From contig JAVSLW010000014.1 in NCBI GenBank assembly GCA_039666455.1, positions 16,765-80,764 of the forward strand: a stretch of DNA of 64,000 nucleotides, read 5' to 3'. The DNA is from Methanobacterium sp. (GTDB lineage Archaea; Methanobacteriota; Methanobacteria; Methanobacteriales; Methanobacteriaceae). Each line of letters opens with the position of its first letter. Within the stretch, counting starts at the first letter, position 1. Both the position numbers and the translations under genes were made by a program. The notes under the pieces are model-generated. The model saw nothing but the letters and a program-made list of their open reading frames with translations. It did no database searches and had not been told where the DNA came from. Positions 28,601 through 36,682 of the stretch are shown here, in pieces.

Positions 28601-29854
28601 CTACCTGTTCATCCTTATAATTGGTTTACTCAAATGTCTTCTTGCAGATGGTGGAACCTCATAAAAACCTGTCTTCAAATCTCTTTCTATTTCAACAGAG
28701 TCTTTAACACCTTCTCGAAGCTTTGTACCGCACTTAACACATTTAAACCCTTTTTCGCTTCCTGCAGATTTCATACGCTTTCCACACCCACAAAGGGGAT
28801 TTTCAGTCTTTTTGATTTTAGCAAGTTCTATGATATTAATCTTCTCTATGTTAAGCGTGCCCCTCTCTCCAATGCCCCCATAAACTCTTAATTTGTCCCC
28901 TGGAGCTAATTTTCTAATTACATCTCTAAATTCCTTTGTAGGTTCATAGGCAGCACAGTGAATCTCTCCTGACCCATCACTTAATATAAATATAACATGG
29001 CCTCCCTCAAAAGTAATAGGATAGTTTTTTACAGTTCCATCAATAATATAGCACTTGTACTTCTCCATTTTAGAAATATCATCTGCTTTTACAAGATGCA
29101 TGTCAGTGTGCTGGTTTGTCTGGAAAATTGCAATTTTTTCAACTGGTTCACCTACTTCAATCATTTCGTGAGCATTTAAAACAGCTTCTGGGCTTTCGCC
29201 ACGTATTCCATAAAGTATGGGGCATGGTGTATGGGGTTCTATTGCAATATAACCATTATTTCCATCAACATTGTCAAAGGTATCAGGGTAGGTGGAATTA
29301 TTCATTTTAAAAACAGAAATCTGATCAATAAGCCTTTTTTTACCGTAATTTTCAGGCATCCTGTAGGCCAGAAGTTCATATGTTTTATCAGTATCTGGAC
29401 ATCCGATAGCTGCAAGTGCACCAATTATGCCTCTTCCTTTTTTAAATTTAAAAAATTCAGCTCCAATATCTTTAGCAAAGTCTTCAGCCTCATCAATTGT
29501 TATTATGTTCCTTATAACGTTCAAAGAATAAGATTTAAGGCTATCTGTAATTTTGCCGCAGTAAAAAACCACCCCCGGATTGGTTCTCTCGTCATTTAAC
29601 ATGGAAAGCTCTTCTATCTTTTTTAAAACAATATCTTTGACTTTTTGAACCTCCGCATCACATTTAACATTTAATTTAAAGGAAATTGCCCCATTTCCAC
29701 GAGTTTTAAACCTTGTAAATGGATTTAAGCGTATTAAACGAGGATGACCAGTTACATTAAAACCAAAATATTTAAGTTCATCAATTATAACACTACTTAT
29801 ATAAGTGGTGCACATTCCATTTACTGAATCAGTATCATCTATACCAATGTACAT
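28601..29854 (-). CDS. tiaS: tRNA(Ile2) 2-agmatinylcytidine synthetase TiaS
   Basis: TiaS attaches agmatine to C34 of the AUA-decoding tRNA-Ile of archaea. The diagnostic N-terminus MYIGIDDTDS begins at ATG 29854, so the nine extra codons up to 29881 are probably not translated. RGIIGALAAIG and YRMPENYGKKR follow. An OB-fold and a zinc ribbon (CGCGKRM..CVKCG) lie near the C-terminus. The length of about 417 aa is normal. A tandem 14-bp repeat lies between it and the divergent regulator. Confidence 0.95.
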   Translation of the reverse strand: MYIGIDDTDSVNGMCTTYISSVIIDELKYFGFNVTGHPRLIRLNPFTRFKTRGNGAISFKLNVKCDAEVQKVKDIVLKKIEELSMLNDERTNPGVVFYCGKITDSLKSYSLNVIRNIITIDEAEDFAKDIGAEFFKFKKGRGIIGALAAIGCPDTDKTYELLAYRMPENYGKKRLIDQISVFKMNNSTYPDTFDNVDGNNGYIAIEPHTPCPILYGIRGESPEAVLNAHEMIEVGEPVEKIAIFQTNQHTDMHLVKADDISKMEKYKCYIIDGTVKNYPITFEGGHVIFILSDGSGEIHCAAYEPTKEFRDVIRKLAPGDKLRVYGGIGERGTLNIEKINIIELAKIKKTENPLCGCGKRMKSAGSEKGFKCVKCGTKLREGVKDSVEIERDLKTGFYEVPPSARRHLSKPIIRMNR

Positions 29855-29871
29855 CAAATCAATCCAAATTA

Positions 29872-29899
29872 CATTATTCAATAAACATTATTCAATAAA
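29872..29899. repeat. tandem 14-bp repeat in a divergent promoter region
   Basis: CATTATTCAATAAA occurs twice with no gap (29872-29885 and 29886-29899), between the tiaS start and the COG1395 regulator start. It could be a pair of regulator sites or part of the overlapping promoters. Confidence 0.65.
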
Positions 29900-29916
29900 A
29901 ATCCAACGGGTGTCTT

Positions 29917-30864
29917 ATGCAAAGAGATCATATCTTAAGGGAAATTAATGAACTTTTATCAAACCATAATTTTGAAACTTCTCATATATATGATAGAAGT
30001 TGCTTTGATATGGTTGCCCGAAAAAAATTGTTGCTTCTATTACTTAAAGTTTTAATAAATATAGACGGCTTTACAGGAGAGCAGGCAGAGGAAATAAAAA
30101 AAGTAGCCAGCACCATCCTTGCATCTCCCGTAGTTGTAGGCATAAAATCCAAATATGAATACCTGGAAGAGGATGTTGTCTATGAAAGACATGGGATACC
30201 TGTAATAGCTCCTGAAACCCTGCATAACATGATTGTTGATGACATATACCCTGAATTGTTTGCAGATCGTGGAGGATACTTTGTAGAGGTGGATGGAAAC
30301 GCCATAAAAGAAGCAAGAGAGAGAAAAAACCTATCTCTTAAAGATTTAGCGAATTATGCGCATGTTTCAAGGGAAACCATATATAAATATGAGCATGGTA
30401 TGGTTAGGGCATGTCCTGAGACAGTAATAACGCTTGAAAGCATTTTAAACATGAAAATCACCCTTTCTGTGGACATTTTTAAAATTCCAGAATCTGAAAA
30501 TGTTAAAATGATGGAAAATACTCCTAAAGAATTAGCACAGCTCGGATTTGGAGTAATCAAGACCAAGAAAGCACCATTTGATGCTATTTCTAAACCAGAC
30601 TCTGAATTAGAAGAGTTAAAAAAGAATATTGCTATGATAACCAATATGGACAAAAATAGAAATCAAAAGGTTTTAAAAAAAATGGCATTAAATGTAAAGG
30701 ATCTTTCTGGTGTAACTGGAACTGAAGCTGTTTTCCTATTTGAACATAAAAGAAATCTGAAATGCATCGAAGGAGTTCCTGTAGTTCATAACTGGGAAAT
30801 AGAAGAGATGGACAGTTCAAGAGAATTTTTGAAGATTATCAAGGAACGTAAAGAGTGTTCTTAG
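29917..30864 (+). CDS. COG1395-type archaeal XRE-family regulator
   Basis: A 315-aa archaeal transcriptional regulator. An N-terminal domain of about 120 residues (nuclease-like/unknown fold) is followed by an XRE helix-turn-helix at residues 130-185 (AIKEARERKNLSLKDLANYAHVSRETIYKYEHG in blocks). A second conserved domain follows. Targets are unknown. Its start lies 62 bp from the divergent tiaS start, with a direct repeat between, which could be its own site (inference). Confidence 0.85.
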   Translation: MQRDHILREINELLSNHNFETSHIYDRSCFDMVARKKLLLLLLKVLINIDGFTGEQAEEIKKVASTILASPVVVGIKSKYEYLEEDVVYERHGIPVIAPETLHNMIVDDIYPELFADRGGYFVEVDGNAIKEARERKNLSLKDLANYAHVSRETIYKYEHGMVRACPETVITLESILNMKITLSVDIFKIPESENVKMMENTPKELAQLGFGVIKTKKAPFDAISKPDSELEELKKNIAMITNMDKNRNQKVLKKMALNVKDLSGVTGTEAVFLFEHKRNLKCIEGVPVVHNWEIEEMDSSREFLKIIKERKECS

Positions 30865-30920
30865 AAAATACTCTTATAGAGCCTGAAAAAATGTATTTAT
30901 CCAGAACTCAATTTTGAAAG

Positions 30921-31193
30921 TTAAGATTCGGATATTATTATAAATTCACCCACTTTCTCCACTTTTCCAAATGGAACCAGCAGGTGATCTCCTTTTTTCT
31001 TTGCGCCTTTAACATGGATATTTCTACCTTTTTCGACTTTTATAACAACATCAGTAATTTTCCCTGTTTTACCGTTTATTATAAGTTCATCCAGTTCACC
31101 TAATATCCTTGCATTGTTTGTTGCAACCTGATATCCTTTAATTTCACTCCAGACTTTTTCTTCCCCTTTAATAAGTTTTCTCTCTTCAGTCAT
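30921..31193 (-). CDS. PRC-barrel domain protein
   Basis: A 90-aa single PRC-barrel protein. The typical pattern WSEIKGYQVATNNARILGELDEL then GKITDVVIK, and a C-terminal LLVPFGKVEKVGEFIII, is clear. Such small archaeal proteins occur next to many genes and their function is unknown; RNA-processing or membrane roles have been suggested for relatives. It directly abuts the end of cobY (its start is the base before the cobY stop), so the two are co-transcribed. Confidence 0.85.
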   Translation of the reverse strand: MTEERKLIKGEEKVWSEIKGYQVATNNARILGELDELIINGKTGKITDVVIKVEKGRNIHVKGAKKKGDHLLVPFGKVEKVGEFIIISES

Positions 31194-31778
31194 CTAATCA
31201 CCCACCAGCTTCTTAAAAAGTTTTATGTCTTCACAGGTATTAATGTTCAGGGCAAGTTCTATTTTAGAAACAATTAAAACTTCCTCATTTTGAATCTTGT
31301 TAATTCCCCTTAATATATTTAATCCCGAGGGCACCAGATTATCAAATACTGTGGTGGGTTTGATTGAGTATTTCTGGAAAATTTCAAGTGGAACCATGAC
31401 ACTCATGGCCGGCTCTGGAGATTTTTCATATTCATTCAGCACCTTATCAATAATATCCCCAGTTATAAGGGGTAAATCTGCAGCTACTGTAAGTAAAATA
31501 TCATTTTCATCAAAATTAGAAAGAATTAATCCAAGATCATGTATATAATCTTTACCTGGAGCCATAATTGTTTTAATCCCAATTTTATTTAAAAATTCAT
31601 CAGTTTCAGGCGTGTTTTTGCTTGTAGCTGCAATTATTTCATTCACTTTTTTAGAATCCTTAAGTGCATCAATTACATATTTAATGAGAGGATAATTATT
31701 TATTAATATAAGTGGTTTTTCACCATTAAAACTCATCCTGGTGCCCTTTCCACCTGCCATTATCAAAGCTATTACCAT
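31194..31778 (-). CDS. cobY: adenosylcobinamide-phosphate guanylyltransferase CobY
   Basis: The archaeal, CobU-independent nucleotidyltransferase of cobamide synthesis. It transfers GMP from GTP to adenosylcobinamide phosphate. The nucleotide-binding start ALIMAGGKGTRM, then GEKPLI, AADLPLI, the LVPSGLNIL loop and the terminal LALNINTCEDI all match CobY. The ORF extends to 31814, but ATG 31778, with AAGGAAG upstream, puts MVIALIMAGG at the N-terminus as in homologues. Cobamide is needed by Mtr in this window. Confidence 0.88.
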   Translation of the reverse strand: MVIALIMAGGKGTRMSFNGEKPLILINNYPLIKYVIDALKDSKKVNEIIAATSKNTPETDEFLNKIGIKTIMAPGKDYIHDLGLILSNFDENDILLTVAADLPLITGDIIDKVLNEYEKSPEPAMSVMVPLEIFQKYSIKPTTVFDNLVPSGLNILRGINKIQNEEVLIVSKIELALNINTCEDIKLFKKLVGD

Positions 31779-31849
31779 CTGCCCAGCTTCCTTAAAATTT
31801 AAAGATAGTATCACTTAGCACAAAGTTTATATACTCGATACTTATAATT

Positions 31850-31873
31850 ATATTTGCAAGAAAATATTTGCAA
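31850..31873. repeat. direct repeat ATATTTGCAA, 14-bp period
   Basis: ATATTTGCAA at 31850-31859 recurs at 31864-31873 in the divergent cobY/htpX region. It lies 45-70 bp before the htpX start. Confidence 0.4.
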
Positions 31874-31917
31874 AAAGTAATAAATATATTTTACATTAAA
31901 ACTGTGGTGATAGGTAG

Positions 31918-32781
31918 ATGTTTTCAAAAATTAAAACATTGCTTTTATTTAGCGTATTGACCTTTTTACTTATAGGCATAGGCTATTTAATAGGTTCATT
32001 CTTTAAAGTAGGACTTTTGGGCGCAGCTTTATTCTTTTTGATTGCTGTTGCTATGAACTTTGTTTCATATTTCTACTCAGATAAAATTGTGCTTAAAATG
32101 TATGGGGCAAGAGAAGTATCAGAAGATGAGGCCCCACAACTGCACTCCATTGTGGATGAACTTACACTGAATGCAGGAATTCCAAAACCTAAAGTTGCGG
32201 TCATAGAAAGCAGCACCCCCAATGCATTTGCAACAGGTAGAAATCCTGAAAAAGCTGTTGTAGCTGTAACTACAGGCATACTTGGTTTGTTAAGCAGAGA
32301 TGAGCTTGAAGGAGTCATAGCTCACGAACTGGGGCATGTTAAAAATAGAGATATCCTGATAGGCGCAATAGCAGCCACAATAGCAGGAGCTATATTCATA
32401 GTCGCAGATTACGCACGGTTCTTTGCAATCTTTGGTGGTGGCGGAGACGATGATGGCGGCGGATTAATTGGAATACTTGCAATGTCCATAATTGCTCCAA
32501 TAGCTGCTATGATGGTTCAGCTTGCAATAAGCAGGGCAAGAGAGTACAAAGCCGATGAAAGTGGTGCACAAATCTCTGGAAAACCATGGGCACTTGCAGA
32601 TGCACTTCGAAAACTTCAAATGGGAGTTAATGCAAGACCAATGGATACAAATCCAGCGACAGCCCATATGTTCATAGTTAACCCATTCGGTGAAAAAGGA
32701 AAAACATTATTAAATTTATTTTCAACTCATCCTCCAATGGATGAGAGAATTAAAAGATTAGAAGAGTTAAGAAGCTTCTAA
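31918..32781 (+). CDS. htpX: HtpX-type membrane zinc protease (M48B)
   Basis: A 287-aa HtpX homologue. Two N-terminal helices (residues 5-55) are followed by the family block PKVAVIESSTPNAFATGR. Then come the zinc motif HELGH (residue about 140), two more helices around a GGGGDDDGGG loop, and the third-ligand block REYKADESGA. It degrades misfolded membrane proteins. GGTGATAG precedes the ATG. Confidence 0.95.
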   Translation: MFSKIKTLLLFSVLTFLLIGIGYLIGSFFKVGLLGAALFFLIAVAMNFVSYFYSDKIVLKMYGAREVSEDEAPQLHSIVDELTLNAGIPKPKVAVIESSTPNAFATGRNPEKAVVAVTTGILGLLSRDELEGVIAHELGHVKNRDILIGAIAATIAGAIFIVADYARFFAIFGGGGDDDGGGLIGILAMSIIAPIAAMMVQLAISRAREYKADESGAQISGKPWALADALRKLQMGVNARPMDTNPATAHMFIVNPFGEKGKTLLNLFSTHPPMDERIKRLEELRSF

Positions 32782-32787
32782 TCATTT

Positions 32788-33162
32788 TCATTCTTTATCA
32801 CATGTAATTGCCAGTACTTTATCTGGACAAACTTCAATACATGCAGGGATCAGCTTTTTGTCTATACACAGGGTGCATTTGTGTGCTAACAGGTTTTCGA
32901 CTTTCATAGCATTAACTGGACAAACCATTTCACACATTTTACAGCCAACACATAGTTCACTGTCCACAATAGCAATATTATTCTTAGTATAAATTGCGTT
33001 AACCTTACAAACTTCTTTACAGTCGTTGCATTGTATACACATCACTGGAAGATCGTCAGATTTTACTATTCTGCTAATACCATGTATTTCTTCACACTTA
33101 ACAGAGCACAGATTGCATTTAGAACATTTCAATGGATCAGTAAGAGTAATATATGGATTCAT
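32788..33162 (-). CDS. 4Fe-4S polyferredoxin next to CODH
   Basis: An electron-transfer protein of about 124 aa with four cysteine groups: CSKCNLCSVKCEE, CIQCNDCKEVCK, CVGCKMCEMVCP and CTLCIDKKLIPACIEVCP. It resembles CooF/HycB-type ferredoxins that serve CO dehydrogenases and hydrogenases. The ORF extends to a TTG at 33174, but ATG 33162 with GGTGATAATA upstream is the better start. It lies 115 bp after cdhA on the same strand and probably accepts CO-derived electrons (inference). Confidence 0.85.
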   Translation of the reverse strand: MNPYITLTDPLKCSKCNLCSVKCEEIHGISRIVKSDDLPVMCIQCNDCKEVCKVNAIYTKNNIAIVDSELCVGCKMCEMVCPVNAMKVENLLAHKCTLCIDKKLIPACIEVCPDKVLAITCDKE

Positions 33163-33217
33163 TATTATCACCAATTTGCTTAAAATTTATTTTAAAACTT
33201 GTTCATGAATGGGGTGA

Positions 33218-33239
33218 GAGGTGATCCAGGGATCACCTC
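33218..33239 (-). terminator. stem-loop between cdhA and the ferredoxin gene
   Basis: GAGGTGATC and GATCACCTC form a perfect 9-bp stem around a 4-base loop, starting directly after the duplicated cdhA tail. No strong U-run follows, so it may be a processing or stability element rather than a terminator. Confidence 0.5.
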
Positions 33240-33316
33240 AACCCATACATACTGGTTTGGAGGCTTTTTCTATAATGTTACCCCATACATATTGAAGGTT
33301 CCTGGGGGCTTTTTCT
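33238..33316 (-). repeat. imperfect duplication of the 3' end of cdhA
   Basis: The last 39 bases of cdhA (33278-33316, encoding RKSPQEPSICMG-stop) resemble the non-coding stretch 33238-33271. Read in a shifted frame, that stretch would encode IEKASKPVCMG-stop. Both share the AGAAAAAGCC start and the TATGTATGGG end. Confidence 0.6.
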
Positions 33317-35623
33317 GGGTTCCCAATTCATTTCTTTGAGTTTTTTCAAGATTTCATCCTTTTCTTTAAATGGAATTTCTTTCTCGTCTCTGATATACAG
33401 ATGTAAATCAGAAGGTAAAGTACCGTAGTACTTTTTGTAGAGGTCTATATAGTTTGATAACTTGATCATTCTCCCTCTTGGTGTATCATTGGGCCTTATA
33501 CACAGTTTTGCTGCCAGAGTCATGCATTCATTTATGCTTTCAGCAGAATAAGCCAGGTGAAGAGGGGCTGGTTCGCACATAACTTCACTCTGGTCTCGCT
33601 GGTCTTTTATGTTTCGTGGTTCAAGGTCATCTCCAAGATATAGTCTGCGGTATTTTGACGCCTGGGGCCCGATAATAGCAGGGATTCCCCAGCGGTTAGC
33701 ACCGGTAGCTATGGCAAAAGCTTTTTGTGACATGGCCCCCCATGCAATTACACAAACCCCAATACGATTTACAATGTAATCTGCTACTTCGGTGAAGTTG
33801 TTCTCAAGCGGGACTTTGGCAAATATATTTGTTATTTTAATAGCACTGCCTATAGCATGAGCATTTGCAACACAGGGGCCTAAATTTAGAAGACCTCCTT
33901 TATCAAAGTCGCCCGGATATTTTTCATAAAGTGTTTTACCTTCTTCGTCTTTGTATAAAGCTATGTCCATGGCTGCACACCCTGCAGCTACCACAATGTA
34001 TCCTCTTTTAAGGTATTCTTCTGCAATAAGTGCTATTTCTTCTTCTCCCTTATCGTAGTTGGAGCATGCTGCCAGGGCTATGACTCCTGGTATGTCTCCA
34101 AAGACTATGGGTGCGCCTACTTTACGTATCTCAACATCCTGTACAGGGCCTCTGCCAGAGCGTATCAGATACTTTTCAGATGCAATTTTTTCTTCTGCAG
34201 CCATACGTATCAGATCGATGACGGGGATATCCTCAGGGCAAGCTTCCATACATTTACCACAACCAACACAGTTCCCATAGAAACTGGCTAAAAGAGAAGT
34301 GTCTCCATTTTTAGCCTCAGATAATGAAGCGGTAATTGGTAACATGGCAAGACACACCCTCTCGCACTGTCCACATTCAACGCAGTCATGGATAATGGAC
34401 TTAAGGTCCTTTTCTTCCTGTAATGATTTTTCATTGAGTAAAGATCTGGCTTTAACTTTAAGGGCTAGATCTACGGCTACTTTCCCTACCTGGTCCACAT
34501 CTCTTATTAAAACCCCTGGACTATCCCCATTCATGATTTCACTGACAATTTTTTGGGGGCTTTCTCTGGTTCTGTCAGGTAGGCCTAATGAACACTTGTC
34601 ACTTGTAGCTATGATAGGAATGTTTCTTTCTGCGCATAATTCAAGTATATCTGCCCGTATACATTGCTCATCAAGAACAACCACATCAGGGATTCCCGCT
34701 CTTATAAACATCAACTGTCTGGATATGGACCCTACTATTTTTGAACCGGGCGAATACCTTTGCTGTTCTATTGCTGTACAGCATAGTCCACAGATCTCAA
34801 TGTCTTCTAATAACTCTATTTTATCTGCATAATCTATTATTTTGCTACTTGGAGCTATGTTATGCCCTATACATAGTATAACTGGTTTTTCGCTGTCTAC
34901 AACTCCCATCCCAATTTCAAGAAGAGGAGTATCTGGCTCTCCTTTATCCAGATCATAAAGATTTATTTGAGCTATTTCAGCTATTTCCAGTGCTAAATGA
35001 TCCAGTATACCTGCATGAAGTGCTTTTGATTCAAAATCCATGTGAGCACCTTCCTGACCAGTATGGGCAGAAGCCATGAGATTGGTAAGTTCTTTTTCAA
35101 CACAGCTCATGACCTCATCCAGTTCATTAGCTGTTCTGGGCGTTATCCCTGTCAGGGTGGTAATGATGGGTGATGTTAAATCAATTGAATTACTGTATTT
35201 TAGTTCCATGTCCGGGTTTTCTTCCAGTAATTCGTCTGTCAAGTCTCTAGCATGAGCTGCGTGTGTTGAAGCACCAATACATGCTGTCAGGAGTGCTATC
35301 CTGGACTGCTGCTTTTCCAGATTTATTCCACATGCTCCTTTCTTATTGTTTGATAGATCACATTTACCATAGGTACACATACAGCACATATCACAGAGGG
35401 GAGCATAAAAAGGTTTGAAATATGAAAGCAGATTCAAATCCCATTCTCGAAGTTGGGGATAATTTAAACTTACATTTTTTTTGTGTGCACCATCTGCTTT
35501 CTGTTTTTGATCTAAATAGACATCTATATCTTTGAAATCTACGTCCAATCCTTTAATTATTACTGAATTATTTTCTTTCTTGGGTCTGGTTTTAAACAAA
35601 ACATCACCTTTATATACTATCAT
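33278..35623 (-). CDS. cdhA: archaeal CO dehydrogenase alpha subunit
   Basis: A 781-aa alpha subunit of the CODH component of the archaeal CODH/ACS complex, which interconverts CO and CO2. N-terminal cluster ligands lie in CDMCCMCTYGKCDLS and the C-cluster region includes HTGQEGAHMD, CIGHNIAP and ICGLCCTAIEQQR. A ferredoxin-type pair, CVECGQCERVC and CVGCGKCMEACP, sits near residue 425. cdhB lies upstream on the opposite strand and no cdhC, D or E is present. The 3' end is followed by a degenerate copy of itself. Confidence 0.93.
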   Translation of the reverse strand: MIVYKGDVLFKTRPKKENNSVIIKGLDVDFKDIDVYLDQKQKADGAHKKNVSLNYPQLREWDLNLLSYFKPFYAPLCDMCCMCTYGKCDLSNNKKGACGINLEKQQSRIALLTACIGASTHAAHARDLTDELLEENPDMELKYSNSIDLTSPIITTLTGITPRTANELDEVMSCVEKELTNLMASAHTGQEGAHMDFESKALHAGILDHLALEIAEIAQINLYDLDKGEPDTPLLEIGMGVVDSEKPVILCIGHNIAPSSKIIDYADKIELLEDIEICGLCCTAIEQQRYSPGSKIVGSISRQLMFIRAGIPDVVVLDEQCIRADILELCAERNIPIIATSDKCSLGLPDRTRESPQKIVSEIMNGDSPGVLIRDVDQVGKVAVDLALKVKARSLLNEKSLQEEKDLKSIIHDCVECGQCERVCLAMLPITASLSEAKNGDTSLLASFYGNCVGCGKCMEACPEDIPVIDLIRMAAEEKIASEKYLIRSGRGPVQDVEIRKVGAPIVFGDIPGVIALAACSNYDKGEEEIALIAEEYLKRGYIVVAAGCAAMDIALYKDEEGKTLYEKYPGDFDKGGLLNLGPCVANAHAIGSAIKITNIFAKVPLENNFTEVADYIVNRIGVCVIAWGAMSQKAFAIATGANRWGIPAIIGPQASKYRRLYLGDDLEPRNIKDQRDQSEVMCEPAPLHLAYSAESINECMTLAAKLCIRPNDTPRGRMIKLSNYIDLYKKYYGTLPSDLHLYIRDEKEIPFKEKDEILKKLKEMNWEPRKSPQEPSICMG

Positions 35624-35632
35624 GATTAATCA

Positions 35633-35668
35633 TTATTATATAAGTAGTGTTTGCACATCATTTATAAA
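35633..35668. promoter_or_regulatory. overlapping divergent promoters of cdhA and cdhB
   Basis: Only 60 bp separate the two starts. ATTATATAAG (about 35632-35641) is positioned as TATA for cdhB. TTTATAAA on the minus strand (about 35659-35666) is positioned for cdhA. Factor binding at one would be expected to interfere with the other. Confidence 0.5.
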
Positions 35669-35683
35669 GTTATTGGTGATATT

Positions 35684-36199
35684 ATGTCAGCATGGAATCC
35701 AGCATTAATAAGTATTAATCAGGCCAGGATCTGGCCTCCAGAAATGGCTGCTTTGACTATAAAGCAGTCAAAAAGACCTCTTTTTATCATGGGGTCACTG
35801 TTAAATATTATACCTGAAAAAATAACTGAAAAATCCATAAAAGTTGCAAAAAAAAGTAATGCAACTGTGGTTGCAACAGGAGGATCCAATTTAGCTCTGG
35901 ATAAATTTGAATTCAAACCTGATTATACCACAGGTGCCGTGGAAATAATAAACAACCTCAAAAATCCGGACTGGAAAGGTTTCGATGGTAAGGGAAACTA
36001 TGATCTGGTACTGTTTATAGGTGTTCCTTATTATCTGGGCTCACAGGGACTTTCCACCTTAAAAAACTTTGCCCCCCACATAAAAACCCTTACTTTATGC
36101 CGTTTTATGCATCCAAATGCCGATATGTCTTACCCCAATATACCCTACGAAGAATGGCTGGACTGGCTTTCAAAACTAATTGATCATCTGGATCAATAG
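35684..36199 (+). CDS. cdhB: CODH/ACS epsilon subunit
   Basis: The small epsilon subunit that binds CdhA in the archaeal alpha2-epsilon2 CODH. The N-terminus AWNPALISINQARIWPPEMAA, the middle ATGGSNLAL and the late CRFMHPNADMSYPN match CdhB. GGTGAT precedes ATG 35684, making the upstream in-frame codons from 35651 unlikely. Its orientation opposite to cdhA is unusual, because the two are normally adjacent and co-directional. Confidence 0.92.
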   Translation: MSAWNPALISINQARIWPPEMAALTIKQSKRPLFIMGSLLNIIPEKITEKSIKVAKKSNATVVATGGSNLALDKFEFKPDYTTGAVEIINNLKNPDWKGFDGKGNYDLVLFIGVPYYLGSQGLSTLKNFAPHIKTLTLCRFMHPNADMSYPNIPYEEWLDWLSKLIDHLDQ

Positions 36200-36682
36200 A
36201 AAGCCTTTTCTTTTTTAAATTAATTTTTGATAAATCCCATAAATATGTGTTAATTAAGTTTATTAAAAGCTGTTAAAAAATTGATTTGCAATAATAATCA
36301 CTATTATTACTGTGTGAAGCATATATGGCTAATTTAGGACTATTTTTTTCAAAAAATACTGTTAACTGCACTTTTTTTTATTTTAAAGGAATATTTAAGT
36401 AAAAAAAATAAAAATAAACTTTATTTTTAATTTTAAGTAATAAAAAAGTTTATTTTATAGTTTATAAATAAAATGAATATTTCTTCAATATTTTAAAATT
36501 ATTTAATTGTTTATTAAGGCTTACAATAAATTTAAACATTTTAAAAACTCAGTGATTTAAGATTGAAATAATCATTTTGTATTATTGTAATATATAAAGA
36601 TTACTACTTGTCCTGAAAGAGAAAAGATTTTTATAAGGAAAGTATAATTCAAAATTAATAATAGATTACCTGAGGAAATGAA
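36200..36682. other. AT-rich intergenic region upstream of the surface-protein locus
   Basis: About 480 bp, very AT-rich, with no credible ORF. TATA-like boxes lie near 36588-36598 (AATATATAAAG) and 36629-36639 (TTTTTATAAGG), either of which could serve the surface protein. GAGGAAATGAA precedes its ATG. Nothing else is seen. Confidence 0.5.

Noticed and set aside
33278..35623. Bacterial CooS identity for the CODH gene
   Set aside because: The length (781 aa), N-terminal cluster pattern and the internal ferredoxin pair are those of archaeal CdhA, and a CdhB partner is adjacent.
36200..36682. Possible small genes in the AT-rich gap before the surface locus
   Set aside because: Stops are frequent in all frames and no ribosome binding site precedes any ATG; only promoter-like boxes are credible.
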